This document shows positions 51,110-62,189 of a stretch of 64,000 bases of DNA, one piece after another. The first letter of the stretch is position 1. Every line of letters begins with the position of its first letter. The stretch lies in contig NC_030389.2 of assembly GCF_001625215.2 (NCBI RefSeq), positions 40,475,454 to 40,539,453 of the forward strand, written 5' to 3'. Position numbers and translations under genes: made by a program. A model generated the notes under the pieces. The model searched no databases and was not told the DNA's origin. It saw nothing but the letters and a program-made list of their open reading frames with translations. The DNA comes from Daucus carota subsp. sativus (taxonomy: Eukaryota > Streptophyta > Magnoliopsida > Apiales > Apiaceae).

Positions 51110-51530
51110 TCTCTATGTCATCCAGCAGAATGGTGTTAGTCTTGTCTTGACCTCTCTATGTATAACTTTGTTCCCAACACTTCGTGCTGCCCCAATGCAG
51201 ATCTTGATGCGTTGCGCCCATGAAAAAGGATCTAGATCTTTTATGTAGATGATCTGCAAGGTTTCCACGAAACATAAGATCATAAACTAGGATCATCTCC
51301 TCACATTCATCGCAATAGCCACTGAAATAAACTAAAATTCTGTGTTGGAACAGGGAAAGTAGAACTCCTTGATTCCTTTGGACCCTGATTTCAACCGCTT
51401 TATAGCAACCTTTCTCTGCCCAAAGTCTAGGATCCCTTTGTAACTCTTCCAAAGTAAGCGACTGGTGACACTTGCAGTTTGGTTTCTTGTAATACTTGCT
51501 GTTTCTGGAGCTTATTAGGCAAGAAATTCA
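51110..51530 (-). pseudogene. KinA N-lobe relic
   Basis: Scattered pieces in changing frames: YKAVEIRVQ corresponds to a frameshifted AIKRLKS region, then [20 protein letters not shown] and [11 protein letters not shown], then TKCWEQSYT. Several deletions. Closest in wording to TK4/TK5. Confidence 0.8.
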
Positions 51531-51772
51531 ATAGAGTCGTGAGAATCGAAAACCCATCTGAGTTGTTTATCGAAGCATTAAAATGTGTACCAAACAGTGA
51601 ATTAGTATTTTATATTTTTATCCAAGTGAAGTCTTTGGTGATGAGATAATGCTGCGGTGCTGCCCCCTTCTCCCACGTGTATAGACAGGTCAAGAAAGTA
51701 AAAGAGACGCTCAAAGCATGGACGGAGCCAGGTTTCCAATAATGTGTGGGCAAATTTTTTTTCAGCTTAATA

Positions 51773-52012
51773 CTCTCTCCGTATCCGTATCAAAATACAT
51801 GTGATTTTGATTTTTTTTACATAATTTGAGATGTAAAAATAATATACTTCTACATATTATTTTTCAATTTCTTTTTCTGAATAAAAATTTAAGATCTATA
51901 TTTTTATTCAGAAAAATAAATTTTGATAAATAATATGTAAAAATATATTATTTTTTCATCTCAAGTTACATGAAAAAAAATCAAAATGACATATATTTTG
52001 GAACGGAGGGAG
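51773..52012. mobile_element. Stowaway-like MITE
   Basis: Ends ctctctccgtatccg and complement ctccctccgttcc, flanked by TA. The interior is largely palindromic ('aataaaaatttaagatctat' and its complement). Confidence 0.8.
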
Positions 52013-52129
52013 TATTTTTTTGCACACAAGCTGGGAACAACTGCTGCACAAAAACATTACTACGTCTACAGCCCAGCCTGGGAAGTGGGAACAAAAAGTG
52101 CCTGGATAACAAAAACAAAGTGCAGTAAG

Positions 52130-52350
52130 GTCGTTTGAGTAAATTTAAAAAAATGATTTCTTTTTTAAGATAAAGAAATGGATTAGAAGTGAGAAGTAAA
52201 TAAGTTAATAAACTGTCTGGAAAAGAAGTAGAAGCTCTAAAAGAGAAGTTAGCCTTCTCAAATTCTTAAAAGTGTATCCACTTATTTACATAAACAGATT
52301 AAAAAAGCAAAAATCGGAACCAGCTTTTGCTTCTTGAAAACAAACAGCCC
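52130..52350. repeat. Dispersed element, copy also at 27850
   Basis: See 27850-28062. The two copies share most of their length in the same orientation. Confidence 0.55.
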
Positions 52351-52439
52351 GTGCATCAACTTACAAAGCACAATATAAGAACAAAAACAGAAGAGAAAAG
52401 GCCTTGAGTGTCACCTTTGTGACACATAATGACCCAACT

Positions 52440-53640
52440 GGCACAGTATAAAAATATGGCCCCGGTCTGTCACTCGAAAACCCAACTTTAACCTGCGTTT
52501 CCTAACTCCCCTTAAAACGCCAGACGCACCCACGTTTTGTACTTTTTTTTTTTTTTTTTTTTTTTACTTTTTTATTTGTTATTCGGACAAAACGTCACCT
52601 ACAGTCACGTTTATAATATATGTTTTTATATTTTACATATATTTTAGAATTAATAGTTTTAATAGTTTTTAAATATTTTAGGATTCACTTTTGGATTTTA
52701 AAATAATTTATTTATACTTGAAATAAAATTGTTGTTTATAATAAAAACTTGAAATTAATAATTTTTAATATTTTAGGGTTCATTTTTGGGTTTTAGAATG
52801 ATTAATTTATACTTTAAATTAAATTGACTGACGATTAGGGTTTAGGATCGAGGGTTTAGGGCCTTTAGACCCTACTCCCTCGAGCCTAAACCCTAATTAA
52901 TGCGAGGCTGCAGGGCCGAAGGCCCCAAAGCCGAGAAACCGGCGGAATAAATAAATTTACAATCGTTAACATTTAGGGTTTAGGTTTGGGTTGTAGAATA
53001 ATTAATTCGTACTGTATATTAAATTGGCCGACGGTTAGGGTTTAGGATTGAGGGTGTAGGGCCGTTAGGCCCTACTCGCTCGAGCCTAAACCCTAATTAA
53101 TGCGAGGCTGCAGGGCCGAAGGCCCTAAAGCCGAGAAACCGGCGGAATAAATTTATTTACAATCGTTAACATTTAGGGTTTAGCTTTGGGTTGTAGAATG
53201 ATTAATTCGTACTGTATATTAAATTGGCTAACGGTTAGGGTTTAGGATTGAGGGTATTAATTCGAGGCTTTAGGGCCGAGGAACCGGTTTAATAAAATAA
53301 TAATTAGAAAGTAAATTAACAGTCATTAATAGATGGTTCATATTTGGGTTTTAAAATAATTAATTTATACTTAAAAAAATTTTAGGGTTGAAATAAACGC
53401 TACATAAAATAGCGTTTTTCATTTATTACATTATTACATATGAATGTGTTAAACGTAAGTTTTGCTAAAGCCCATTAAAAAGCAAGCCCAATAAAGAAAC
53501 ATAGCAAAACGTGGGACGAAGTCCCGTTTTGTGTCTCTAGCTCTGCAGAACGTGAAGCGAAGTGACGTTTTACCCGAAACGCCTGCTGAAGACGCGTTTT
53601 GGGGTGACACCCAGGGCCATTTTAATAGATCGTGGCAAAC
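52440..53640. mobile_element. Possible transposon enclosing a 200-bp tandem repeat
   Basis: Left end 'aaaatatggccccggtctgt' and complement of the right end 'aaaatggccctgggtgtcac' are similar. 'aaacg' motifs recur symmetrically just inside ('acgccagacgcacccacg', 'aacgcctgctgaagacgcg'). No target duplication or transposase seen, so the class is unknown. Confidence 0.35.
52821..53290. repeat. 200-bp tandem repeat, about 2.4 copies
   Basis: The phrase 'aaattg(a/g)c...acg(a/g)ttagggtttagga' starts at 52821, 53021 and 53221, an exact 200-bp period. Each full unit has 'ccctaaacc'/'ttagggttta' motifs and a GC-rich core (cctaaaccctaattaatgcg, then aggctgcagggccgaaggcc). The third copy is truncated by an internal deletion. 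Confidence 0.9.
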
Positions 53641-54083
53641 AGGGCCTTTATGTTACTAACTGTGCCCCAGAGGGCCAACACCCAAAAGAGAACTTCAATA
53701 TCGTGAAGTGCAAAAACATGGTATGAAAGGAGGCAACTGACAAAGCATGTCCCTGATAAGTAAGGGTCGCTTGTCACTGTAGCTACAGTGCGTGCGGCCA
53801 CACTATAAATACTAGCATCCTCACAATTTAGCGGGGATGGGGAAAAATCAAGACAAAGAACGCTACACGCACAAAACAGACCATACAACCGACATCCTGA
53901 TATCAACTCCCGTTTGTATAAACCTAATTACCAAGCACGAGACGCTTCACAGGATACATCCCGTACGATGTTGTTTTGAAGGCCTCAGGTAAGCCGGAAA
54001 CTGCCTGGAAACAGTGACACCCACAACGAACAGAGGACGTATCACTTCCCAACAGAATGATTAGGACATAAGGCTGTTGCATG

Positions 54084-57000
54084 CTATCTAGGAGTTAATA
54101 AACTGGTTGTTGGTGAAGATATTTCAGAATATTTATGGATCGATGGTGAAGATATTTGGGAATCGAGTTCTTCCCTAAAATAGGCCGGCCGTTTTGGCTG
54201 AGGCAGTTCAATACCACCACTCAGCATCGAAATTACCATGGCCATGCTTGGTCTGTCTTTTGGATATTCTTGCACACACAATAATCCAACTTGAATTGCT
54301 CGAGACAGTTCAGACTGATTACATGATCCTATGGTTGCCTCATCAAACAGTTCCAAACATCTTTCTTTGAGATAGAGTCCCCATGCCTACATGTCAATAT
54401 TACAAGTATGATCACAGATTTTGGAACAATGAGTTTATACAAATTGAATATATTCTTGACAAAATCTGGACACTTACATGACCAGCAAGGAAGTCGGGAT
54501 CTAATTGTCTGAAACTTGTATTTTCTCTTCCACTTACTATCTCCAGAACTAATACCCCAAAACTATAAACATCAGATTTGACCGAAAATTTCCCATGAAT
54601 TAAATACTCGGGAGACATGTAGCCGCTGCATGAAACCCAATAGAAATTGTTAGCCAAGTCATAATAGTGGTAGGAGTGAGTTAGAAAATTCGGTTTACGT
54701 AATTACTATGTGCCAACTACGCGCATCGTGCTCATTTCACTTTCACTTTCCCCCAAAATCTTAGCCCCTCCAAAGTATGAAATTCTTGGATTCATCTCAT
54801 GGTCAAGTAGTATGTTACTAGCATTAAGATTTCTATGCATGACTGTTGGTTTTGAATCCCGGTGAAGATAGAGAATTCCTCTAGCTATACCATCTATGAT
54901 GTTGTAGCGTGTTGGCCAATCTAATAGCCGTCCTCCTTTCACTGTTCCAAACGCCAAGTCTGTCAATTATCATGGTGTATTGAGCAATAACAATTTTACT
55001 AAATTATATTTGAGAAAGGTAGCATGTTCATCGAAATATTAAAAAAAGAAATTAGGCATCAACAGCTCGGAATGATCCTACCAAAAAGCAGCAAATTTGA
55101 ACTGTCGGAATGTACAGATGTACTTATGTATCCAAATGGCATCATAGTTTTGTAGTTTAAGATTAACTACTCATCAAAGGATTCCCATAAAAGGTGATGC
55201 TTAGCCTTTGCAGCATTGGCAGTACTATATGCGTCAAAAGCCAAATAACTCCCAATTAATAATACTCCCTCCATCCCCTGAGTTGTATGCGCAAGGGAGC
55301 GGAATCGTTGGCACGAAAAATAAAGCAGCTGACCTAGTAGCATGGGCTGCAACAAGGACTCGGTGCTTCTCTAAAGTATAGTACTATAACTTATTTCTAA
55401 ATATATTTTTTCTGAATAAAAATTTAACTATTAAATTTTTATTCAGAAAAACAAAATTTTAAAATAAGTTATAGAACTATATTCTATAAAAGCATTAAAT
55501 TGCATGTCAAATAGTGAATGTATAGAATTAAATGGGACGGAGGGAATTCTAGCTTATAACGGAAGGAGTATTTTTATTTTTGAAATTTGACTTTACACAT
55601 ATGTACAGGATCACTTTAAAAGATAATTTATAATTATAATATTTTATTATTATATTAATGATTTTTATACCCAATAAGTTGTAAACGCCAAAAAATTATC
55701 CACACATATAAAATTTACTTCTTACATGTACTTAACTTCTCATTTATAAATAATAAATATTGTTTTTAAGTTAAGCCAAACATCCTAGAATCCCTTTTCA
55801 ACAAAATAAGCAGCTAAATCTCAATTCAGTTGGATCCAGGCAAATATGGATTAATATATATTCCCTTTGTCCCCTACAAATGTTTATATTTGGTTGGGCA
55901 CATAAGTTAAGAAAATATGTAAAGTAAGAGTGAAAAGTAAGAAAAATGAGGATAGTGGTTGGACTATAGATATTTAATGTATAAATTAAAGTATATTGGA
56001 AGAATAATGGTGGTAGTTGATTTTTATATTATTAATTTTTACTTAAATTTGAAACATAAAAAATTGGATGAAACATCTTAAAAAACGTAAGAGGAAAGTA
56101 TACAGAAGAGTTGGAACAGATTACAACCTAAATTCTAACAAAAAATAAACATGGACGATCATGGCAGCAGAGTTAGTATAACTTGAGTTTGCTAAATAGA
56201 TCCAAATTGGAGTTTGTTTCTTTTTTTTTTTTTTTGTCAGGAGATCCAAATTGGAGTTTTGGAAAACAAAAATGTATAGAAAATAATGGGATTATAGCTA
56301 ACAAGATTGAGAACTCACTCTTGATTAGATGATCTTTTAAGCTGGTTTGCTGCAGATAATCGTATACTAGAAATCGATTTTCCTCTTCCAGGCAGTACCC
56401 AATCAATCTCACAACATTAGGATGACAAAGATTCCCCAGATAATTGATTTCTGCCTGTACTTAAAAGAGGTGGCAGACAGTTAATTAGGCAAGTTTACTT
56501 GAAATTTGAACAAAAGAAATCAAATTTAAAACTAATCCAAAATTTGTTAAACAAAACTAAACGTAACCGGTAAAGATTTCAGAAATTCTTGATACTAACC
56601 AACCAATCGCCGCGACCTTCATGTACCAATCTCTTTACAGCAATAAACTGTCCAGTGCCCCACTTTGCAGCAGCAAATGTATTCGCATCAACCCAGCCCA
56701 TAAAAACAACACCATAAGCATCTTGCTTTACCACACTGTCAGGATGGAAATTTCTAGTAGCCACACTAAGATCATTGAATGTAAAGCTCTTCAAGTTTGA
56801 TGAGTGCAGAACCTTTTCCTGGTCCAAAGGTTCTTGTCTGACCAATGGAGTTACCGGTAAGAAGCTTGCACGATTGTCGGCCTTCAATTTCTTACTCTTA
56901 ACTGACAGATCAGCATAACAATTAGCAAAAAAACAGTACACATCACTGAATCTTAATTAAAATTTTAGTAAATGCTAAAAGTACTGTTTTTGCAGACTGC

Positions 57001-58693
57001 AGTCTTAACTTGGAATCTCTTGCATGAGAACAAAAAGAAAGTGGTTTCTGATTTAAAATTCCGTAATATAATTATAATGCAAAAAGATCATATTTTTTAC
57101 CCTCAACGTGTTAATTTTAGGAAATCTGTCAATGGCATAATACAAATATGCGCATACACCATCATATTTGACAAATAGAAAAAGCCAGTTCGTTTCAGTT
57201 CATGATCAGAATTCTATGATTTTTCATAGTTAAGACATTAATAAAGACTCTAATTGGAAGATAGCTTCACAGGTAAATGATTTAAACTACAACTATTGCT
57301 TCTTCCAGGTGACTTTGTGTACATACATGAACAGATTAGGTTTACCTGAGAAAGCCCAAGCTTTAACTGAAAGAAGGCCACTTATCCTTTTTCTGAAAGT
57401 CATCCCAACAGAAGACTGCTTTTTGTGATGCCAACCATTAGAAACGTTTATAATTCCTTCCCCCGTATGTTCACATTCTTGGCTGTGATTATTATCTTTA
57501 GCCTCAGGTATCGAACAATCTACAATTTCAGTACAATGAATAGGCATAATCTCACATTCTTGGCTGTGATTATTATCTTTAGCCTCAGGTATTGAACAAT
57601 CTACAATTTCAGTACAATGAATAGGCATCATCTCGACTAAAGGATATTGTGTACTCTTTCTTTGCAATGTCAATGCAGATTCTAGACCAACCACAACCTC
57701 AGCCATTGTAGGACGGTGCTTGGGTTGATAATACAAACACTTGATAGCAGTGTCCATATACACATGTAAGGCGTCAGAGGAAATGACCCCCTTGATATTC
57801 GGATCAGTTATCTGGTCAAGGAGTCCCTCTTTGAAGCAGTGCTGTGCCCATCCAACTATATTAATTTGCTCATCATCCAGGCTTCTATCCACTGCTCGTC
57901 TTCCACACAAGACCTCCAATAAGACGACACCAAATGCATAGACATCAGATTTCCTGGTCAATCTGTGAGTTGAGATATAATATGGATCAAGATAACCCGG
58001 AGTGCCTTTGACACGGGTGCTCACATGTGTACATGTCTGATTTGCTGGACCTGTTTTGGACAGTCCAAAGTCTGAAATTCTAGCTTCCAAATTCTCATCC
58101 AGCAGAATGTTTGTAGTCTTGACATCTCTGTGTATAACTCTACTCTTAATGCTTGTGCCAGTGTGAAGGTAATCAAGTCCATGTGCAGCACCAACACAAA
58201 TCTTGAGGCGCTGCACCCATGATAAAGGAGGTAAAGACATATCGCCTTTGTTTACCCGTTTATGCAGATGATCAGCAAGGTTTCCAGAAGGCATATATTC
58301 ATAAACTAGGATCATTTCCTCACTCTCGTCACAATAACCAATGAGAGGGACTAAATGGCTGTGTCGAAACTGTGAAAGCATTTCAATCTCTGTCTGAAAT
58401 TCCTTTCTTCCTTGCGTAGACGTGGATTTCAACCGCTTTATAGCAACAATCCTCTGTCCAAGGTCTATGATCCCTTTGTAAACCATTCCAAACCCGCCTT
58501 TTCCGATCACCAGTTCCTGTTGAAAGTTGTCTGTTGCCAACTGGATCTCTTGAAGTGAAAAACGACGACATAACTGTCGTACAGACAAAGGCAAGCGATC
58601 GGTTTGCTGTGCTTCTTTGAGTTTCTGGAGCTTATAAACCAAGATATTCAGTAGAGTTATGAGAATCACCACGCTACTTGAGTTGTCTGTCAT
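54084..58693 (-). CDS. TK6: CrRLK1L-type kinase fused to RLCK-VII/CRK chimeric pseudokinase
   Basis: Proposed exons: 58693-57346, 56901-56600, 56454-56319, 54941-54707, 54625-54478, 54386-54084. They sum to 2472 nt (823 aa), in frame throughout. Start [20 protein letters not shown] gives a short membrane segment directly at the N-terminus. KinA is intact ([44 protein letters not shown]). The linker contains a perfect 27-residue duplication and ends KAWAFS, joining to [20 protein letters not shown], an exon with no Met. The second domain has [12 protein letters not shown] and FIAVKRL (RLCK N-lobe), then [28 protein letters not shown] (HRD lost), SYFGGAK (DFG lost), and the perfectly restored GTYGYMSPEY across an intron. 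The C-terminus ends [11 protein letters not shown]. The 1377-bp intron between lobes contains a Stowaway MITE. Confidence 0.78.
55265..55568. mobile_element. Stowaway-like MITE in the TK6 inter-lobe intron
   Basis: Begins ctccctccatcccctgagtt after TA (55263-55264) and ends in ggaaggag before TA (55569-55570). A second terminus-like 'gggacggaggga' lies 22 bp inside. Related to 26468-26718. Confidence 0.75.
57471..57632 (-). repeat. 81-bp tandem duplication in the TK6 linker
   Basis: Two copies (57471-57551, 57552-57632) differing at only a position or two. Each encodes 27 residues beginning [18 protein letters not shown] and continuing KDNNHSQEC. In-frame and recent; it lengthens the acidic linker between the two kinase domains. 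Confidence 0.93.
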
Positions 58694-58909
58694 TGGACCA
58701 GATGTCTTAGAGTAACTTATATAAACAGAAACGAAATCTAAGAGAAACTAACAATAATCTACTTAATAGAAGCAATAAAAAGAAGGAATGTTCAAAAGAA
58801 CATCAGCAAGCTCATTTGATGACTACAAGACAACTACAAAAGCCAAGTCAACAACAAGAGCAAAGGAGGAATTAAAACTAAAATATTTTAAAAGATGAAA
58901 TTTTATTTA

Positions 58910-59045
58910 GTGAAGCACATGAAAGAAGATTCAACGGTGACCCCAGAGCATAATGTAGGATGGGCTGATGGAAAATCACAACGCAGAAGTTTCTCAGAAA
59001 TTTAAAAGACCACACCAGTCAACTGTCACTGGTGTCCTAAGTCTA
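58910..59045. repeat. Conserved upstream block, copy at 44600-44760
   Basis: About 220 bp upstream of TK6's start. See the 44.6-kb copy for shared strings. Confidence 0.7.
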
Positions 59046-61081
59046 AAGTAAGCAATATTCTATACATTGTTACAACATATCTACCACATCCTATTTATAA
59101 CGTGTCACTTAAGATCCAAAATAACAAATGTATCGCAATCCTTATGTGAATTTCCAATTTCAAAGTAAGTTCCAGGGTGGCACATCTGGATCTGGTTAAT
59201 TAGTAATATTGTAAAGTACACTTACAGTTTTGTATACTTATTTGCTTTGCAAAAATTAGGGAAATAAGTAAATGAAAATATTGTGCAAGTCAGTCAGAAA
59301 ACAAATACTCATTGGCCACTGAGTTTAATATGACCGGCTGAATATAGTAAATGTAATGGGCTAATATTTTATTATATAATCCTGACACCAGGTATTTGAT
59401 CGAATCCAGATATGAATCTGGTCAGGGTATCTCTGAAATTTGGGATCATATATTATTTGAGCTTATTTTTTCCGTCAATTTGGATAGTTTACAAAATGAC
59501 ATGTATAATATTTTCGAGCCAAATCCAAACCAAGATACTGGATAGCGATAGTCCGAATCAATTTTCAACCCTGTCGCGGATATTTCTTGATGAGATAAGC
59601 CGAGATTTGGACCATTTACTGCAAGTTTATATAAGAGACTTAGAGAGTACCAACCAACAACAAGACCATATTTACCAGTACTGCTACTGCAACTAATATC
59701 GGAAAGGAAAGGACCAAATTCAAACATTTTATGAGCATTTATGACAAACACGATAAGGGTAATCCGGAAAGAACACAAATAATAAACTTGGAAAACAAAT
59801 TACGAACCTTCGGTACAGGGGGTCGAAGCATTACACCAACCAAGAAGTTGAACATTTAACCGAATGATTCTCCAGCGGCCAAAAAAAATCTAAGAAATTG
59901 GGATTAACAACGACGAACACGTATGCTTGGAGCAGGTATTGATAAAATAAATTACATTTTTAAGTGGATTTAATTTTTATAATAGTATACATATATTTCA
60001 AATTAAGAAAGTATCTCATATTCGTTATATGACAAAAAAATTGAGTTTAATTTAATAAAAAAGTGAAATTTCATGTTCTTTCTTCATAGATAAGTCTTTT
60101 TTTTCGGGTGTGACAAAAAAAAGTCCTTATTTTTGGATTTTGTCATTAAAAAGTCTTTATTTTCGGGTCAATTACGAGTAATCTGAATTTAACTTGAAAA
60201 TAATCTTTTTTTCGGTTAATTTGAGGTCAATCCGAATCCGAAAAACTCAAACTCGAACTCGTATTTTACGGATCGAATTCTTGTCGGGTTATCGGGTCAG
60301 GTCCAATATTAGTCCGGTCACAGGGGTAAACAGTATTGTGGCGAATCAATGCAGTGTGGAATTGAGGAGGAAGTGAGGGTTATGATTTTCAGGACCGAAA
60401 ATCTGTATTGATAAGAGTGATTGATTACGACAAAATTAATTGAATCTGCAGCTTTAGTTAAGACATATGTACTGATGGTTTGGAACCCGTGTAAATGTTT
60501 GCGATTTAAGTTTTATAAAATGATTTTACAGTCGTCTGATAAACAAATGGATGGACTGGATTTTTAAAGGAGCCGCGGGCAAAAAAGTGCAGTCCGATGA
60601 GCTGTAGAAATCGTGACAAGGCAGCTTCTGACTTCTTTCAATAAAAAATCAACTTTTATTTTTTTATCGTAAAAAATCGGAAGCACTTTTAAAAAATGAA
60701 AATGCTATCTTTTATTTTTGAAATTCTGCTTGTTTTCCGGATATTTAATAACTTATATTTTAATTATTTCTCACTTCTATTCACTTTAATTTAAAATTTT
60801 TTAAAATTTACGCAAACGGCCCTATTTAATTACTCGGGCGGTCAATTTGAGAAAAAATATTACTGTAACAGAGAAGGGGGAAGAATAGCTGCCCGGGAAA
60901 TAGTCATCTTTAGTTCTTTACAGCATCATCTTCAAACCTAATTGATTTTAAACTTCATCATCATCTTGAAGTAATCCAAGTCTCACAACGTAGGTACATT
61001 CTTGTTCTTTATTGTATCTGTTTAGGCGTGTATCTATGTATATATGTAAAGATGGTCACTGTCCATGGAGCCTAGGCCTTG

Positions 61082-61303
61082 CTCCCGACCCGAGTTTTTT
61101 AGGAGAGAAAGCAAGTGGATGTAAGTGATAGCAAGTGGATGCAAGCGAAAGCAAGTGTGCAAATCTTTTAGTGAAATTATGTTATATTTGTACTCACTTT
61201 CACTTGCTTTTATCCTGAAAAACTCGAGAACACAGATTGGAGCGAAAGTTAGACTTCCTCCTCACTTGCTTTCCTCCCTGTTTAAAACTCGGGAGCAGGA
61301 TGT
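61082..61303. mobile_element. Possible MITE
   Basis: Ends 'ctcccgacccgagttttttag' and complement 'cctgctcccgagttttaaac' are inverted, and the interior repeats 'gaaagcaagtg'. A related sequence lies at about 43340-43545 ('aactcgggagtaggacgttg'). No clear target duplication. Confidence 0.5.
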
Positions 61304-62189
61304 TAGTCTCTTCCCCCTTCTCTGTTCTCTCGTAAAAGTGTTTATGTGTCTAGCTGAAGTCCCATATGAGTATTATTAATATCGTTTCTGCGAAATATCC
61401 CGCAGGAGCCGTTATAAATTTCTACAACCCATGGGACAAGCCGGGTTTTTTTCACTCGGCTCCTTTAAAATTCAAGCCATTCAATGACGGCAGTGAACCC
61501 ATTTGTTATGTAAGGCTTAATTTGCAAACATTTGCACCAAGTTCAAGAACTTGCAATTTATTTAGTTAACTGAATACTAATCTAATCATGTATATGCGAT
61601 AAGTTGAAATGTCCAATCGCTTTCAATTGTTCCTAGTAGGGTAGTTTACTACAAATCCAGCTATGCGAAAAAGACTTCCATAAAAAAAATGCAGGAAGAC
61701 AGAACTCTACAAAATTTTAATAGCCCACGCGGATAGGAATGGTGGGTTCGATGTGGTTCGATGTCTAGTGTGTGTCCATGCGCACATGCTAAGCATTAAA
61801 TTCTATATATTTAGCTCATTTTGATTGGTGTAGTTTTTGTATATGCAGGGCGGTTCACCATGATTAAGAAATAGGAGTCAATCAAAATGAGATAAATGTA
61901 TAGAACTTGGTGTTTAGCTTGTGTTCATGCAAAAGCGTTAATTTAATCCTACTTGTATATCCAAAAGCAGTGTGCTGGTCAACACCGCGTTTCCAGTAGC
62001 TAGAGTTATATTATTTATCAAGAAATGTCTTTAGTATGACCTTCATCAGTTGGTACCTCTCATCTTCTTATTGTTTAATTTGGTGGTTGTTGTAGATTAA
62101 ACTAGTAAGATCCTCTACATCAAGTAACCTTGCTGGTTTATTTGATAAGAGCATAGTTGGCATTATCTTTCTTTGTTAACATAAGTTCG

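Larger units (their letters stand above)
58694..62189. other. Divergent intergenic region between TK6 and TK7
   Basis: Holds the conserved block (58910-59045), MITE-like sequence near 60580-60830 and at 61082-61303, and several short unconvincing frames (59412-59778, 61366-61569). It should contain the promoters of both TK6 (-) and TK7 (+). Confidence 0.5.

Noticed and set aside
50883-51248. 121-codon plus-strand frame
   Set aside because: Overlaps a minus-strand KinA relic and resembles no protein known to me.
52821-53290. Interstitial telomere
   Set aside because: The CCCTAAA-like motifs are spaced within 200-bp units and are not in a continuous 7-bp array.
61366-61569. 67-codon plus-strand frame upstream of TK7
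   Set aside because: No recognisable domain, neighbour or promoter support.
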